Source: Haematobia irritans (taxonomy: Eukaryota; Arthropoda; Insecta; Diptera; Muscidae). Taken from it: a DNA stretch of 64,000 nucleotides. Each line of letters opens with the position of its first letter. Positions within the stretch are counted from its first letter, which is position 1. Where the stretch lies: the NCBI RefSeq assembly GCF_050003625.1, contig NC_134397.1, forward strand, positions 276,142,070 through 276,206,069, in the 5' to 3' direction. A program made the position numbers and the translations under genes. Below, in pieces: positions 46,045 to 58,392 of the stretch. The notes under the pieces were generated by a model, which ran no database searches, was not told the DNA's origin, and was given only the letters and a program-made list of their open reading frames with translations.

Positions 46045-47311
46045 ACAGGTTGGCTGATAGTCCCCGGTCTAACAAAGAAAAACACATTTTTTTGTCAAAA
46101 TTATTCAACATAGTTCCCTTCAAGAGCGATACAACGATTATAACGACCTTCCAATTTTTTGATACCATTTTGGTAGTACTCCTTAGGTGTTGCCTCAAAA
46201 TAGGCCTCAGTTTCGGCGATCACCTCTTCATTGCAGCCAAATTTTTTCCCTGCGAGCATCCTTTTGAGGTCTGAGAACAAGAAAAAGTCGCTGGGGCCAG
46301 ATCTGGAGAATATGGTGGGTGGGGAAGCAATTCATGAAGCCCAATTCATGAATTTTTGCCATCGTTCTCAATGACTTGTGGCACGGTGCGTTGTCTTGGT
46401 GGAACAACACTTTTTTCTTCTTCGTATGGGGCCATTTTGACGCGATTTCGACCTTCAAACGCTCCAATAACGCCATATAATAGTAACTCTTTATGGTTTT
46501 TCCCTTCTCAATATAATCGATAAAAATTATTCCATGCGCATCCCAAAACACAGAGGCCATTACTTTGCCAGCGGACTTTTGAGTCTTTCCACGCTTCGGA
46601 GACGGTTCACCGGTTGCTGTCCACTCAGCCGATTGTCGATTGGACTCAGGAGTGTAGTGATGGAGCCATGTTTCATCCATTGTCACATATCGACGGAAAA
46701 ACTCGGGGTGTATTACGAGTTAACACCGCTCAGAATCATCAACAAGTTGTTGTTTTTGGTCAAATGTGAGCTCACGCGGCACCCATTTTGCACAGAGCTT
46801 CCGCATATCAACATATTGATGAATGATATGACGAACACGTTCCTTTGATATCTTTAAGGCCTCTGCTATCTCGATCAACTTCATTTTACGGTCATTCAAA
46901 ATCATTTTGTCGATTTTTTTATGTTTTCGTCAGTAACCACCTCTTTCGGGCGTCCACTGCGTTCACCGTCCTCCGTACTCCGTACTCACCACGCTTGAAT
47001 TTTGCATACCAATCAATTATTGTTGATTTCCCTGGGGCAGAGTCCGGAAACTCATTATCAAGCCAAGTTTTTGCTTCCACCGTATTGTTTCCCTCCAGAA
47101 AACAGTATTTTATCAAAACACGAAATTCCTTTTTTTCACAATAACAAAAGTTGCTTCACAAAAGACGCTCTATCTCACAAACTAATTGACTTGCAGAAGT
47201 CAAATTTTGACACGAATCATTTGAAGGTTTTACTATATAAAAATAATATGCATTTATGCATACTAGCGACGCCATCTATGTGTCAGAGCGGGGACTTATC
47301 AGCCAACCTGT
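46045..47311 (-). mobile_element. Mariner (irritans subfamily), near full length
   Basis: Terminal repeats ACAGGTTGGCTGATAGTCCC and ACTTATCAGCCAACCTGT, with TA at 46043-46044 and 47312-47313. 1267 bp, close to the usual length. The left terminal repeat has lost one base (GATAGTCC against GATAAGTCC). Confidence 0.95.
46101..47125 (-). pseudogene. Mariner transposase (DD34D type), broken
   Basis: Most of the length is kept, but the frame is disrupted at least four times. The ATG region is lost by a small deletion before GGAATTTCG. The N-terminal frame (46919-47116) breaks after the KRGE motif. The second frame has KISKERVRHIIHQYVDMRKL, with a stop after DDSERC near 46720. The catalytic frame (46228-46686) has TMDETWLHHYTPES, KVMASVFWDAHG and HQDNAPCHKSLRTM, then a 2-base insertion at HELGF throws off the third Asp region. 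The C-terminal stop is at 46101-46103. Non-functional, though both ends could still be bound by a related transposase. Confidence 0.92.
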
Positions 47312-47313
47312 TA

Positions 47314-49056
47314 GAAATTTTGAACTCCCTCCTTTCAGGCGAACTATTATATGCCACTGCGTGTGACACCTCTTGCTGTTTTCCGCCAATTTGACCAAGA
47401 GAATTACACATAGAACAATCCATGTTCGCGACGCAAGACGGTCGGAGTAATTAGGAATCCACCTAATATTTTTATCGCCTGCATAACAAAGTCTCATCAT
47501 TCACCGAAAATCATCTTCTGTTCCTGACACTTTTGTTAGTCACTCCGGATACGTTCTCTACTCTCTTTCGTTGCAGTCCTTCCCTTTTTTAGTTTCGGAA
47601 CATAGAAAAGCAAAGTAGGAATATTTGCAAATGCAAACTGAAACTGGAGAAAGTTCAAACAGACAAACAAATGAATGAATAAACACCAAGGAGCACGACA
47701 CCAGTCACCAGCACCACAACCCGGCAGTCATCAACAGAACTCACACACACCCGCACACACCTACTTACCAATGCCTTTGTCTTTGACCAGAATGGTAAAT
47801 GCTTTCATGGATGAGACGGCAGAAACCCAAACACAAAAATATGGAGCATTCTGCAACTGCAACGCTATTCCACAGGGGGAAAAGTAGTTGATTCTTCTCA
47901 TCCTGCATCTTTGGGAAAAGTCAGCCAGTGTCTAAGCGGATGATGGCAAAAGCGAAAATAAGCTCTACAAGGCAAATATTTAGAAATGATTTTTTGCTAG
48001 TTCTTCCGAATTCTGTAACCAACCAGACAACTTTGTTGGAGGCAAAGCCAATGTTAGGAGTGGTTAGTTCAGATGTCATAGCACTGCCAGGATTCGGTGC
48101 AATGGCGAAAGAATTTCAACATACGGAAAGAACATCTTTTACACAATTTTAATTGTCGAGTTAAATTTTCAAATGAACGGCTTTTGTGTGAGAAGACTCG
48201 TTGCTTGTATTTGCTCTGGGAAAACATTAATAATCAAAATTGCAATTATAACAACAACAACAACAACAGTTACACCAACAAAAAGGAAAACAACAAAAGC
48301 AAAATAAATGAATCAACGGAAAAACAATCACAACAGCCATATTCATTCGCACATACACCCTCATTCTCTCTCCCTGTCTTTCTCAGAGATCATGTTTATA
48401 GAACGGATGGTATAATCCCAGGATAATACCGGATGGGTAAAGTAAATACAGTAACGTAACGTTACATTCATCACTCGCAGTCGACTTTGTTGTTTCTTCT
48501 GGTCAATGCATACGAACGAACAACCGAACACTTGAAATGAAAACAAAGCATGGCGATTTTTTTCGCTAACGAAACGTTTGCATTTATTTACACAAATCAC
48601 GTGATTCCACAAAGTTTCACGGATTCCCTTTTTTGTGAATTAATAAAAAATTGAAGTTGAATTGTTCACAATCAATCTCATACAAAGATATTAAAAATAT
48701 ATCCAAATGGGAGTGTGGGGACGTAATGATAAATGTTGCAATAATTTTAACACATTTTTAAATTAACTGAGCAAGGACGAATGGAAAAAACAACAAACGA
48801 TGTAGTGTTTAATGAACATATATGACACGAAAGGAGGAGGTATGAAAATTAACTGAAAAATATTAGCCCGTTGAAGACACAAAATAAGGACCACTGAAAT
48901 ATTACCCAAAGTCTTCGTTGCAAGAAACTACAATTTTATTATTTGTACAGTGAAATGAAACTGTTTTGTCGTGTGAAAATTTGTATTATATTTTTTAAGA
49001 TTTCAAAGAAAAATTACTCAAATGTTTGAGCTTTGAACTACTAAGAATAGCAACTA
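47314..49056. other. No gene recognised
   Basis: Includes an (AAC)n stretch near 48250-48270 and A-rich sequence to 48310. Open frames at 47675-48150 on the plus strand lack motifs and splice context. Confidence 0.4.
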
Positions 49057-50252
49057 CACTGAAAAAAAGCATACCCGGTTCCAAAGATTTTGTCTTTACT
49101 TTAACAATTTTGGTATTTGGTATTAATACAAGTAAGGATACTTTTAAGACACAATTCTCTTTTACATTTGAGTTTTGTACACTTGCTTCTAGCAAGCAAA
49201 TTTTAATTTTTCGCCTTTTCAGCTTTTTTTCTTTATATGATATCAAAGTCCTTTAAAAACGAGTTAACGACAACTTTATTTTCCAAATTAAGACTCGAAT
49301 TCTAGTAGAAATTAAGCTATGTCTCAAGTAAAAACGTCTTTAAAATAAAGTGTTGAAAAACATGTCCAATATTTGAACGATTTTTTGCTTTGTAGTCAAG
49401 ATGCAAAAAGACAACAATTTTAAAGACAATTTCATTAAATGTAAAGATTTTTTCTGCATTATTAAAGTCAAGTTGACCTTACCCCAAAAAAATTCTCTTC
49501 CATGTTATGACACCCAGTTTTAAATCACTTCACTGCAAAAAGACAACAAATTTAAAGCCAATTTCATTAATTTTAAAGAATTTTTCTGAATTATTAAAGT
49601 CAAGTTGACCTTACCCCAAAAAATTTCTCTTCCATGTTATGACACCCATTTTTAAATCACTTCACTTAATTACAAGGACAATACGACTTCATTGAAAAGT
49701 TTATCGACTTTTGAACAATGAAAAAAATTTATATTAAAGAAATGGGTGTCGATAAACTTTTCAATGAAGTCGTATTGTCCTTATAATTAAGTGAAGTGAT
49801 TTAAAAATGGGTATCATAACATGAAAGAAAAAAATGTTTGGGCTAAGGTCATCTTGACTTTAATAATTCAGAAAAATTCTTTAAAATTAATGAAATTGGC
49901 TTTAAATTTGTTGTCTTTTTGCATCTTGACTACAAAGCACAAAATCGTTCAAAAATAGGACATGTTTTTCAACTCTTTATTTTAAAGACATTGTTTACTT
50001 GAAGTCGAACCGTAATTTGGAAAATAAAATTGTCGTTAACACGTTTTTATAGGACTTTGATAGCATATGAAGAAAAAAATCTGAAAAACGAAAAATCAAA
50101 TTTAGCTTCCTAGAAGCAAGTACACAAAATCCAAATTTAAATGGTTTAAAAGTATCCTTACTTGTATTCTCCGCTTCTTTGGCTTGGAATAAATACCAAA
50201 ATTTTTAAAATAAAGACAAAACCTTTAGAACCGGGCATGCTTTTTTTTAGTG
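49057..50252. mobile_element. Inverted pair (foldback) of CACTG-end elements
   Basis: The left arm (49057-49711) starts CACTGAAAAAAAGCATACCC. The right arm (49747-50252) is its reverse complement and ends CCGGGCATGCTTTTTTTTAG. The spacer is about 35 bases. TA precedes the left end. The left arm contains a 132-bp tandem duplication (49402-49533 and 49534-49665) missing from the right arm. Confidence 0.88.
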
Positions 50253-50680
50253 TGTATAAATGTATTTAAATCATTTAAAAAAAAAACTGAAAATTCTCGT
50301 AATTTACAAAACTTTCCACGGAAGCGAAAAATTTAAATGCCACAGGTTCAGGAAGTGAAATTTTTATTTTCATTGTTTTTTACCTTTTTATTGATTTTCT
50401 ATCTTTGGAACCAGACAAGCTGTTTTGGTACGTATAATTGTATTCGCTAATACTCCTCCCGTCTCTGGAGAAATTTCATAGATCCGCCACAGACAAATTT
50501 CTTTATAAAAAACTTGAAAGAAAATAAAGTTTTTTCTTTTAGTTTATTATACTCATATTTAAAATTAACGTCATATTTAAAATTTACTTTCCCTTCGTTT
50601 TTGGCCAACATATATCCCAGCAAAAATACTTCAGCAGTAAGAGTTTAGTTGCGCTTTTTGGTATACAATAAAGTAGGCAG

Positions 50681-50788
50681 TGCATCCACACTGCATGAAT
50701 CGGTGGCAATAACGTAAACGAGTAATCAAACAAGTTTATGATCATTCGTTTACGTTATTGCAACCAATTCATGCAGTATAGATGCATG
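50681..50788. repeat. Imperfect 108-base hairpin
   Basis: Arms of about 41 bases beginning TGCATCCACACTGCATGAAT, with the right arm ending CATGCAGTATAGATGCA, four or five mismatches and a loop of about 25 bases. It could be a small foldback element; a microRNA-like hairpin cannot be excluded. Confidence 0.75.
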
Positions 50789-52980
50789 AAAGGTAGTGCT
50801 GTTTTCCTTCACGCCAACAATGCTATACTCAAGAATATAGATCACTTCTGAGCAATATTTCTATTAAAATGAGCAATTATATCAGCGCTATGTAGAAACT
50901 GCTCTAAATCGGGGCCCACAAAAATCAGCGCTGATTCGGTTGTTTTGTAAGCAGTTGGTACTGCCTCTCTCCCTTAAAATCCTGCCGAAATAGTGCTCCA
51001 TTTTTTGCTGTGTTCTCTATGCGCCGAAATTTTCTTTGAAGAGATTTCGAGCATAGTGCAATTCTATTATTAGGTTTTGATTGTCAACAAGAAAATCGAA
51101 AATATTGCACTAAATTTAATTTAATCACCTTGTGATAAGCCAATCCTCTTAATTTATTTTTTTTTTTACATCGAATTTTAAATAAAACCTTTCAAGATTC
51201 TAAGGTACTTCCAAAAATTTCTCAGTTACTTATCATACCTCTCCCAAGATTTCATTTGCTATAGCCTAGACTCGAGCTCAAACTTCCCACCCATTACCAA
51301 TCACACTTCGCATCGGGATTGCTTGGACGCAAAGCTGCTAGCCTGACTGAATGACTAGCTGCTTCGTTGCTGGTTGTTTGGGTGAGAAACGATGTCAACA
51401 GGAAGGAATGATTTCTTGTGCCAATATTTTTCCAGAGTACACAATTTCGATTTGTCGAGAGTGTTGTCGCAGACATACTAAGAGAACCGAAGGCAAGCAT
51501 GCCACCCAACCAGCCAGCTAGCAGAGGCAAACAACATTATTTTTTTTTTTGCTGTCATTGCCGCTTCTTCATCGTGTACTTCTTATTGGGTTCTGTTGGT
51601 CCTCATAGCTTTCGTCCTTGACAAAGTGCTCACTCAGCTTTTTGTGCACAAGCAAAGATCCCACATGTATGGGTAATGGGCCAGGAAACCAAGGACGTCG
51701 ACCGGTATATCAGCAATACCACCAACCAATATCTAGGCAGGAGACAATGATGAGCACCGTGAGCAACTGATGGCACGACGACAGGCGCAGCTAGCAGATG
51801 CAACAACAACAACAATGGTTTACAATAAATGTTAGTTTCCATGGGTTCCACTTTTGCCATTGATTTGATTCCTCCACACATTTCGTATCGAGTCATTTTC
51901 TTCTTTGTATGCTAAGTGCCTTTTCTCCAATATGCGTATGTGTTCGTAGGGATAGAGAATATATAGCGAGCATGTATGCGTGTGTTAGCTCGTGAATTCC
52001 TTGTCTCCTCCATTTCTTCGACTATGGACTCCTCCAATGGGGTAAGTGTGTTGTTGATTCGGAGAAAAGGGATTCGCTTTTTGCAAATCAAGTGAAATGT
52101 TTGCAAATAGAATTTGTCTATGCTTACTTTAAGTGTTTGTGTACGATATGTATACGAGTAGAGTACACACTCCAACTATCTCTTGCTTTTGCTCTCGCTC
52201 TCGCTCTCGTTCTCTCTCGTCGCCTCCCCTTTCGCTTTTCAAAAGATAGTAAAGGAGTGTTGTTTGTGTTAATGTTGGTGAGTGTGTGTGCATCAACATG
52301 GTGGAAAGGAATGTGCATTAATGAAAGCTTTGCTTGGGGATATATGGAGCTGATGCTACTCCGTAGGTATGTGTACGTGTGTGTTTAACTTTGTATGCTT
52401 TATGATGATGATCAGTGCAGCAAATGTGAACATAACTGTATAACTGTACAAATATGTACACAACTCCAACTCTGGAGGAGAACGAACACCACAGCCAGTG
52501 AGCCAGTCTTTTCGGCAGGCGGAGGCCGTGAATTGAGAACCAACGAAGGAATTGAATGCATGCCTGACTTACTGCAGAAATGGATGACGAATGAAAGCTA
52601 GATGGATGATTTATGGAGCAAGTCTGTGTAATCATGATAGCTGCCAACTCCTAGTCTGACCGACTGACTATCTGACTACTGGCAAGATGGTTTGCCAACG
52701 CACCGAGTATAGGTATAGGCGACGACATTCCATATTCTTTTTATTGGTATTTCGCTATGATGTTCCGCACTGTTCCACTTTGCTTCCAATTAAAGTTATT
52801 TTCAGTTATTTCAATTTTGCATTCCCATTAAGTTCTTTTTGTCTCTCTTTCTTTTATTCTTTGTTGTTTTCTCTATGTGTGCTAAGCTAATAATGTTGAT
52901 AATACCAGGATTAATTAGCAAAGTGTTAAAAACCCTCCAGTAGGAGAAAGTGGTGTTTGCAGGTTTCATGGGAAAACTTT
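50789..52980. other. No gene recognised; CT-rich simple repeat
   Basis: CTCGCT-type repeat at about 52188-52222 and CAACAACAA near 51800. The open frames are low-complexity or lack motifs. Confidence 0.4.
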
Positions 52981-53390
52981 CACTGAAAAAAATATTGTTG
53001 TGAGGCCAAAGATTTCATGTCCTTAAAATGCGACTTTTTCTTAGAGTAGAAGACGCATTTTTCGACTATAAAGTTTGTTTCCTTGTCCAAAAATCGATAA
53101 AATTATTAACGAAGTCTTTTTGACCTTATAGTTAAGTGATTCTAGTTAAAACTAGGTATCTCTTCATAAAAGAAAATTTTATTTGACTAAAGTCAACATG
53201 GCTTTAATAATTCTCAAAAATTCTTCATAATTAATGAAATTGTCTTTGAATTTGTTTCCAAAATAGAAGATGTTTTCCAATACTTTATTTAAAGGCGTTT
53301 TTACATAATTTCTACTTGAATTCAAGTCTAAATTTGGAAATTTAATTTATCGTTAACACGTTTGTAAATAACTTTGAGAGCGCATGAATT
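52981..53390 (-). mobile_element. CACTG-end element, truncated reverse copy
   Basis: Begins CACTGAAAAAAATATTGTTG and is the decayed reverse complement of the right two thirds of 27326-27939. It lacks the other end. Confidence 0.75.
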
Positions 53391-53450
53391 AGAAAGCTAC
53401 TTGTTACTGTATAAAGCGACCTACCGCTACCAACGGAAACTTTGTGGCTA

Positions 53451-53965
53451 CACTGAAAAAAACAGGCCCGGTTCCAAAGATTATTCGTTTTTGCAGCTTT
53501 TTTTCTTCATATGCCATTAAATTCTTTTAAAAACGAGTTAACGGAAAGTTTATTTTCCATATTCAGACTCGACTTCCAGTAGAATTTATGCTATGTTTCA
53601 AGTAAAAAACGTCTTTAAAATAAAGTGTTGAAAAATATGTCCTATATATTAACGATTTTTTGCTTTGTAGTCGAGATGCAAATAGACAACACATTTAAAG
53701 ACAATTTCATTAATTTTAAAGAATTTTTCTGAATTATTAAAGTCAAGTTGACCTTTGCCCTAACATTTTTTCTTTCATGTTATTAGACCCAGTTTTAAGT
53801 CAAATCACTTAATTATAAGGACAATACGACTTCATTGAAAAGTTGATCGATTTTTGGACAAGGAAAAATACTTTATATTAGAGAAATGCGGCTTCTATAC
53901 TAAGCAAAATTTGCATTCGTATTTTAAGGACATGAAATTTTGGCCTTACGGCAATATTTTTCAGT
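53451..53965 (+). mobile_element. CACTG-end element, deletion derivative
   Basis: CACTGAAAAAAACAGGCCCG to CAATATTTTTCAGTG, with TA at 53449-53450 and 53966-53967. Lacks about 130 bases near the left end that are present in 34468-35113. Confidence 0.85.
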
Positions 53966-54491
53966 GTATATAATGTTAGATGCCATTAGGACCAGTATTG
54001 CTATTTTAATCCGCCTGAGAGAGTTTTGGAGCGATTTCGCTCAAAAATAAAAATTTCGTTGGGGCAACACTGATTAGGACTAAAGTCTTCCTCTCTAATT
54101 TTTTTTTTTTTGACATTTTATTCTGACATACATACATAGTAATCCAAAAGACCCAAAGCAATTGGTTTCTTGGGAAGGTTGTGACACGCTTGACTCACGT
54201 CGCTAGCAAATCTTCCAAACCATTTTCATTGTACATTCTTTGGCGCTTCCAAAAAAGTAGAATCAGATGGTATCACGTGACGGAATCTATCTAGAGTTGG
54301 GAATTATAGTTTCTTTAAGTGATTCCTCCTTTTAGTTCCATTCCGCAATAGAAAGTTCCTTTTTTTAAATTTCGTTCTCCATATCAGAGCAGCTCATTTT
54401 CTTCTACTAAACAGAAGAAAATATCAGGATGTAGTTAAAAATATTTTCACAGAGCGTAAATTTTGCAATTATTGCACAAGCCAAGTAAAAC

Positions 54492-54805
54492 CTAGGCTAG
54501 GTTAGGTTAGGTGGCAGACCGGACTATTGGACTATTCAGTCCATTGTGGTACCACACTTATCACTGAGTGCTGGCCGATTCCATGTTAAGCTCAATGACA
54601 AGGGACCTCCTTTTTATAGCCGAGTCCGAACGGCGTTCCACATTGCAGTGAGAAGTTTTGAAACCTTCAGAAATGTCACCAGCATTACCGAGGTGGGATA
54701 ATCCACCGCTGAAAAACTTTTTGGTGTTCGGTCGAAGCAGGAATCGAACCCACGACCTTGTGTATGCAAGGCGGGCATGCTAACCATTGCACCACGGTGG
54801 CTCCC
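54492..54805 (-). mobile_element. Near full-length tRNA-derived SINE
   Basis: On the minus strand: tRNA-like head (54731-54805), then a body with TTTTTCAGCGGTGGATTATC, TCACTGCAATGTGGAACG and ATGACAAGGGACCTCC-type motifs read in reverse, and a tail of CCTAACCTAACC. About 314 bp. The CACCG-end element is inserted at TA just beyond its 5' end. Fragments at 20137, 22183, 23814, 27955 and 42688 belong to this family. Confidence 0.85.
54731..54805 (-). ncRNA. tRNA-like SINE head
   Basis: Box A-like GTGGTGCAATGGTTAGC and box B GGGTTCGATTCCTG on the minus strand. Best-preserved head in the window; the internal RNA polymerase III promoter may be intact. Confidence 0.7.
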
Positions 54806-54807
54806 TA

Positions 54808-55691
54808 CACCGAGAGAATTTTCTTCGTAAAAAAAAGAAAAATTTCGTTAAAAGTACGAAATTTGCCATTGTTTTACAACCAACGAAACTTTTCATTAAA
54901 AGTACGAAATATTTCGAACTTTTTACGAAGAAAAGATTTTGTAAGAAAAAAATTCGTACTTTTTATGAAAAATCTTCGTACATTTTATGAAACATTTTCG
55001 TTCTTTTTATGAAATTGTTTCGTGAAAAACTTTCGTAGTTTTTATGAAAAATGTTCGTCCTTTTTATGAAACAGTTTCGTTCGTTTTATGAAAATGTTTC
55101 GTACTTTTTATGAAAAACTTACGTACTTTTTTCAAAAATGTTCGAACTTTTAGAAAAAAAATTATAGTCGAACGTGCATTTGCTTGTAGTAACAAGTGTG
55201 AATAATGTCATCACTACTTTGCATTTTACGTTTTTGAATCATTTTTAGTTTTATTGCTTCACTTTTATTCATAGCGCGCTATCACCCAAATGGGAAATAG
55301 AATAAAGGAATACACTCAAGCACATTATCAGAGCCAATTTAATGTCGCGAACGGAAATTTTACAACTTCAATGAAAGTTCTTCGTTATTTTAAAGAAAAT
55401 GTTTCGTACCTTTTATGGAGAAATTTTAACGCAGAATGTTTCGTAATATATTCATAAATTCGTAAAAACTTTTTCACAAAAATCATGAAATTTGAAGAAA
55501 GTTTCGTTAAAGTACAAAACTTTTACGAAGATTAATTAATGTAGAATATTTCGTAGACTTTTCTTATATTCGTAAAATGTTCTTCGTAAAATTTACGAAT
55601 TTACGAAAATTTCATTGTTTTAATGAATAATTCACGAAGAATAGTTAATGAAGAATTCTTCGTAAAATTAACGAAGAAAATTCTTTCGGTG
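54808..55691. mobile_element. CACCG-end TIR element, copy 2
   Basis: CACCGAGAGAATTTTCTTCG to AATTCTTTCGGTG, with TA at 54806-54807 and 55692-55693. 884 bp. The core ATAGCGCGCTATCACCCAAA is shared with 12897-13826; fewer internal TTTTTATGAAA repeats remain. Confidence 0.88.
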
Positions 55692-55693
55692 TA

Positions 55694-57079
55694 GGGATTT
55701 TTTCTAGAAGAAATGCCAATTAGGTTTACATTAATGTACATTGTTACAAGAGCTGGAGCTAGTTACCGCAGTTCCTTAAAGTGATTAGTTCCAATGGACT
55801 AGTTCCATCGGCAACTACCAAACTCTAAATGCATCCATTAATGAAACGTTGGGGATTGTTCTTGACTTTATCATTTTTAAAAAGTTTGAAACCGTTAAGT
55901 AATACCCAACATCTTCCTACGTCATTAATGCCAATCCTAACCACTTATATCAATATTCCTTTGCCATCTCATCCAACTTGCTATCTCATCACAAGTAATT
56001 ATCAGTCCTAAAAAACTGTTTGCAATTTAAAAAGTGGCATATATTGACACTTTAAAATTTTTTATGATGCTACTTAAAACTTTTCTCAAATTGGTTTCAA
56101 ACTTTGTCATCAAGTATTTCAGCAATTAACTCGATCACAATTATTACCAAAATACATGAATGAAGTGATAACACCCTGTAGAACACTTAAAATCTGCATG
56201 TGGCATTTAAATGGGAAACACGTCTAAGTTAGTTGTGGTAGAGAAGAATGCCTATGCCTCAACCCTATCGGAAACTCCGTGAAGTAGAACTTTTTCATAA
56301 ACTTCGGACTCACCAACCGCACAACAAAAATGCAACATACAGTCATTCACCCATGTACTCACTATAGCGTACATGAAACGGACAAAATTATTTCGAACAA
56401 TAGCAACAACAGCAAAGGGGAACTTAATATTTTAATAACTAATGCAAAGTAGTGGTTATTGTTGATATTTCGGATGTTTCAGTAAAACTTTTCATTACGA
56501 ATATTAGGAATTTACCACAGAATAAACATAGTGTACATCAACATACAGGGTAGTTGTTTATTTAAGGTGGGGGAAGTGCGAGCGCCCTTGTCTAGATTGC
56601 GAGAAAAAACAACAACATGAGGTACTTGAAGCTCTAGCCGAGGGAGTATTTGAAGTACTTGAGTGTTTCAAAATATTTATGGGTAAAGTACTTCACTATT
56701 TTCTATACCCATTTCAGTAGCCGATTCGGTTGCTCGCTTCTTCACCATTGCAACAATCACAAAATTCTAAAGCAGAAGCAGGACTTTCATTCTATAATAG
56801 AAGCCAGTTGGGCTGTTGAAACTTTGATTGGGAGTTTTTGTCACTGTAAGGTTGAAGAGTGTATTGATGATGATGTCGCTCCATAGTGATGGACTCTTGT
56901 GTTTATGTTTTGTGTAAATGATGTCAACGTTCTGGAGCATCGATGATGAGGTTGACAGTGACAATACAGCACTATGGGATGAAAATAACTGAAGGCTATT
57001 TAAAATATTGATATTGACCGGGCAAAGGCACAATGATTCACACACAAGTGAATCATATGGTCTCAAAATAAATATCAAC
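55694..57079. other. No gene recognised
   Basis: Unassigned sequence with scattered short open frames; none shows a domain or splice pattern. Confidence 0.4.
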
Positions 57080-58392
57080 CAGTATATACAGCACTAAGTT
57101 CGGCCGGGCCGAATCTTAAGTACCCACCACCCTGAACCAAATATTAGGGTTTCCTTTGAAATTTCAGGAGGGCTTGAGGACACTTCCCGAAGATAAATTT
57201 AAAGATTTCACCTATGAGGACTACATCAGATTCTGGATTTATAAAAACCATTTTTTTTTTTTTGAGTTTTAGAGGAATCATTAACATCTTTTGTAAGTGT
57301 GCAAGAAAATTATAAAATATCGTCTTGATTTGAAATCTTAAATCTGTAGAAGTAAAATCTGGAAATTTTACATTGAGTTTCAAGCAATTTTCATGATCAG
57401 TGCGCCTTCTACACCCTGAAGGAGTGAAGTCGGTCTATATGGAGGCATTACCAAATGGACCGATAAAAACTTAATCCGATACACGTTTTTGTGAGCCTAA
57501 AATACCTGAATATTTACAATTACAGGTAAATCAGATAAAAACTACGGTTTCTGGAAACCCAAGGAGTTAAATCGGGAGATGGTTCTTATGGGGGCTATAC
57601 TAAAATATGGACCGATACTCACCGTTTTCGGCACACCTCTTTATGGTCCTAAAATACCTCTAGATTTCCAATTTCAGACAAATTGGATAAAAACTACGGT
57701 TTCTATAAGCCCAAGACCCAAAATCGGGAGGTCGTTTTATATGGGGACTATACCAAAACATGGACCGATACTCACAATTTTTGGCACACGTATTTGTGGT
57801 CCTACAATACCTCTAGATTTCCAATTTCAAGTAAATTGAATAAAAACTGCGGTTTCTATAAGCCCAAGAAGTAAAATCGGGAGATCGGTCTATTTGGGGC
57901 TATACCAAAATATGGACCGATATCACAATTTTTGGCACACGTATTTGTGGTCCTATAATACCTCTAGATTTCCAATTTCAGGTAAATTGAATAAAAACTT
58001 CTATAAGCCCAAAACATGGACCTATACTCACCATTTTTGGCACACCTCTTATTGTCATAAAATACCTCTAGATTTCAAATTTCAGGCATTGGGTAAAAAC
58101 TACGATTTCTATAAGCCCAAGACCCCAAATCGGGAGGTCGGTTTATATGGGGACTATATCAAAACCTGGACAAAAGAGTTTGTGCAAAATTTCAGCACAA
58201 TTGCTTCATTATTGAAGACTGTAGCGTGATTACAACAGACAGACAGACGGACATCGTTATATCGTCTTAGAATTTCTCCCTGATCAAGAATATATATACT
58301 TTATATAGTCGGAAATCGATATTTCGATGTGTTACAAACGGAATGACAAACTTATTATACCCCCGTCACCATTCTTGGTGGTGGGCATAAAA
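57080..58392 (+). repeat. Family C composite repeat, copy 2
   Basis: Head CAGTATATACAGCACTAAG with the perfect GC palindrome TTCGGCCGGGCCGAA and TACCCACCACC. Body units have GGACCGATACTCACC-type marks at 57609, 57762 and 57914 (153 and 152 bases). Tail: GACAGACAGACGGACATCG, ATATATATACTTTATATAG and TTGGTGGTGGGCATAAAAA. A LINE fragment follows without a gap. Confidence 0.85.

Noticed and set aside
47675..48150. Possible host exons
   Set aside because: Two overlapping frames on the plus strand have no conserved motif and no convincing splice sites; low-complexity CAN-type codons explain part of them.
52124..52318. Arginine/alanine-rich minus-strand frame
   Set aside because: Translation of a CTCGCT simple repeat.
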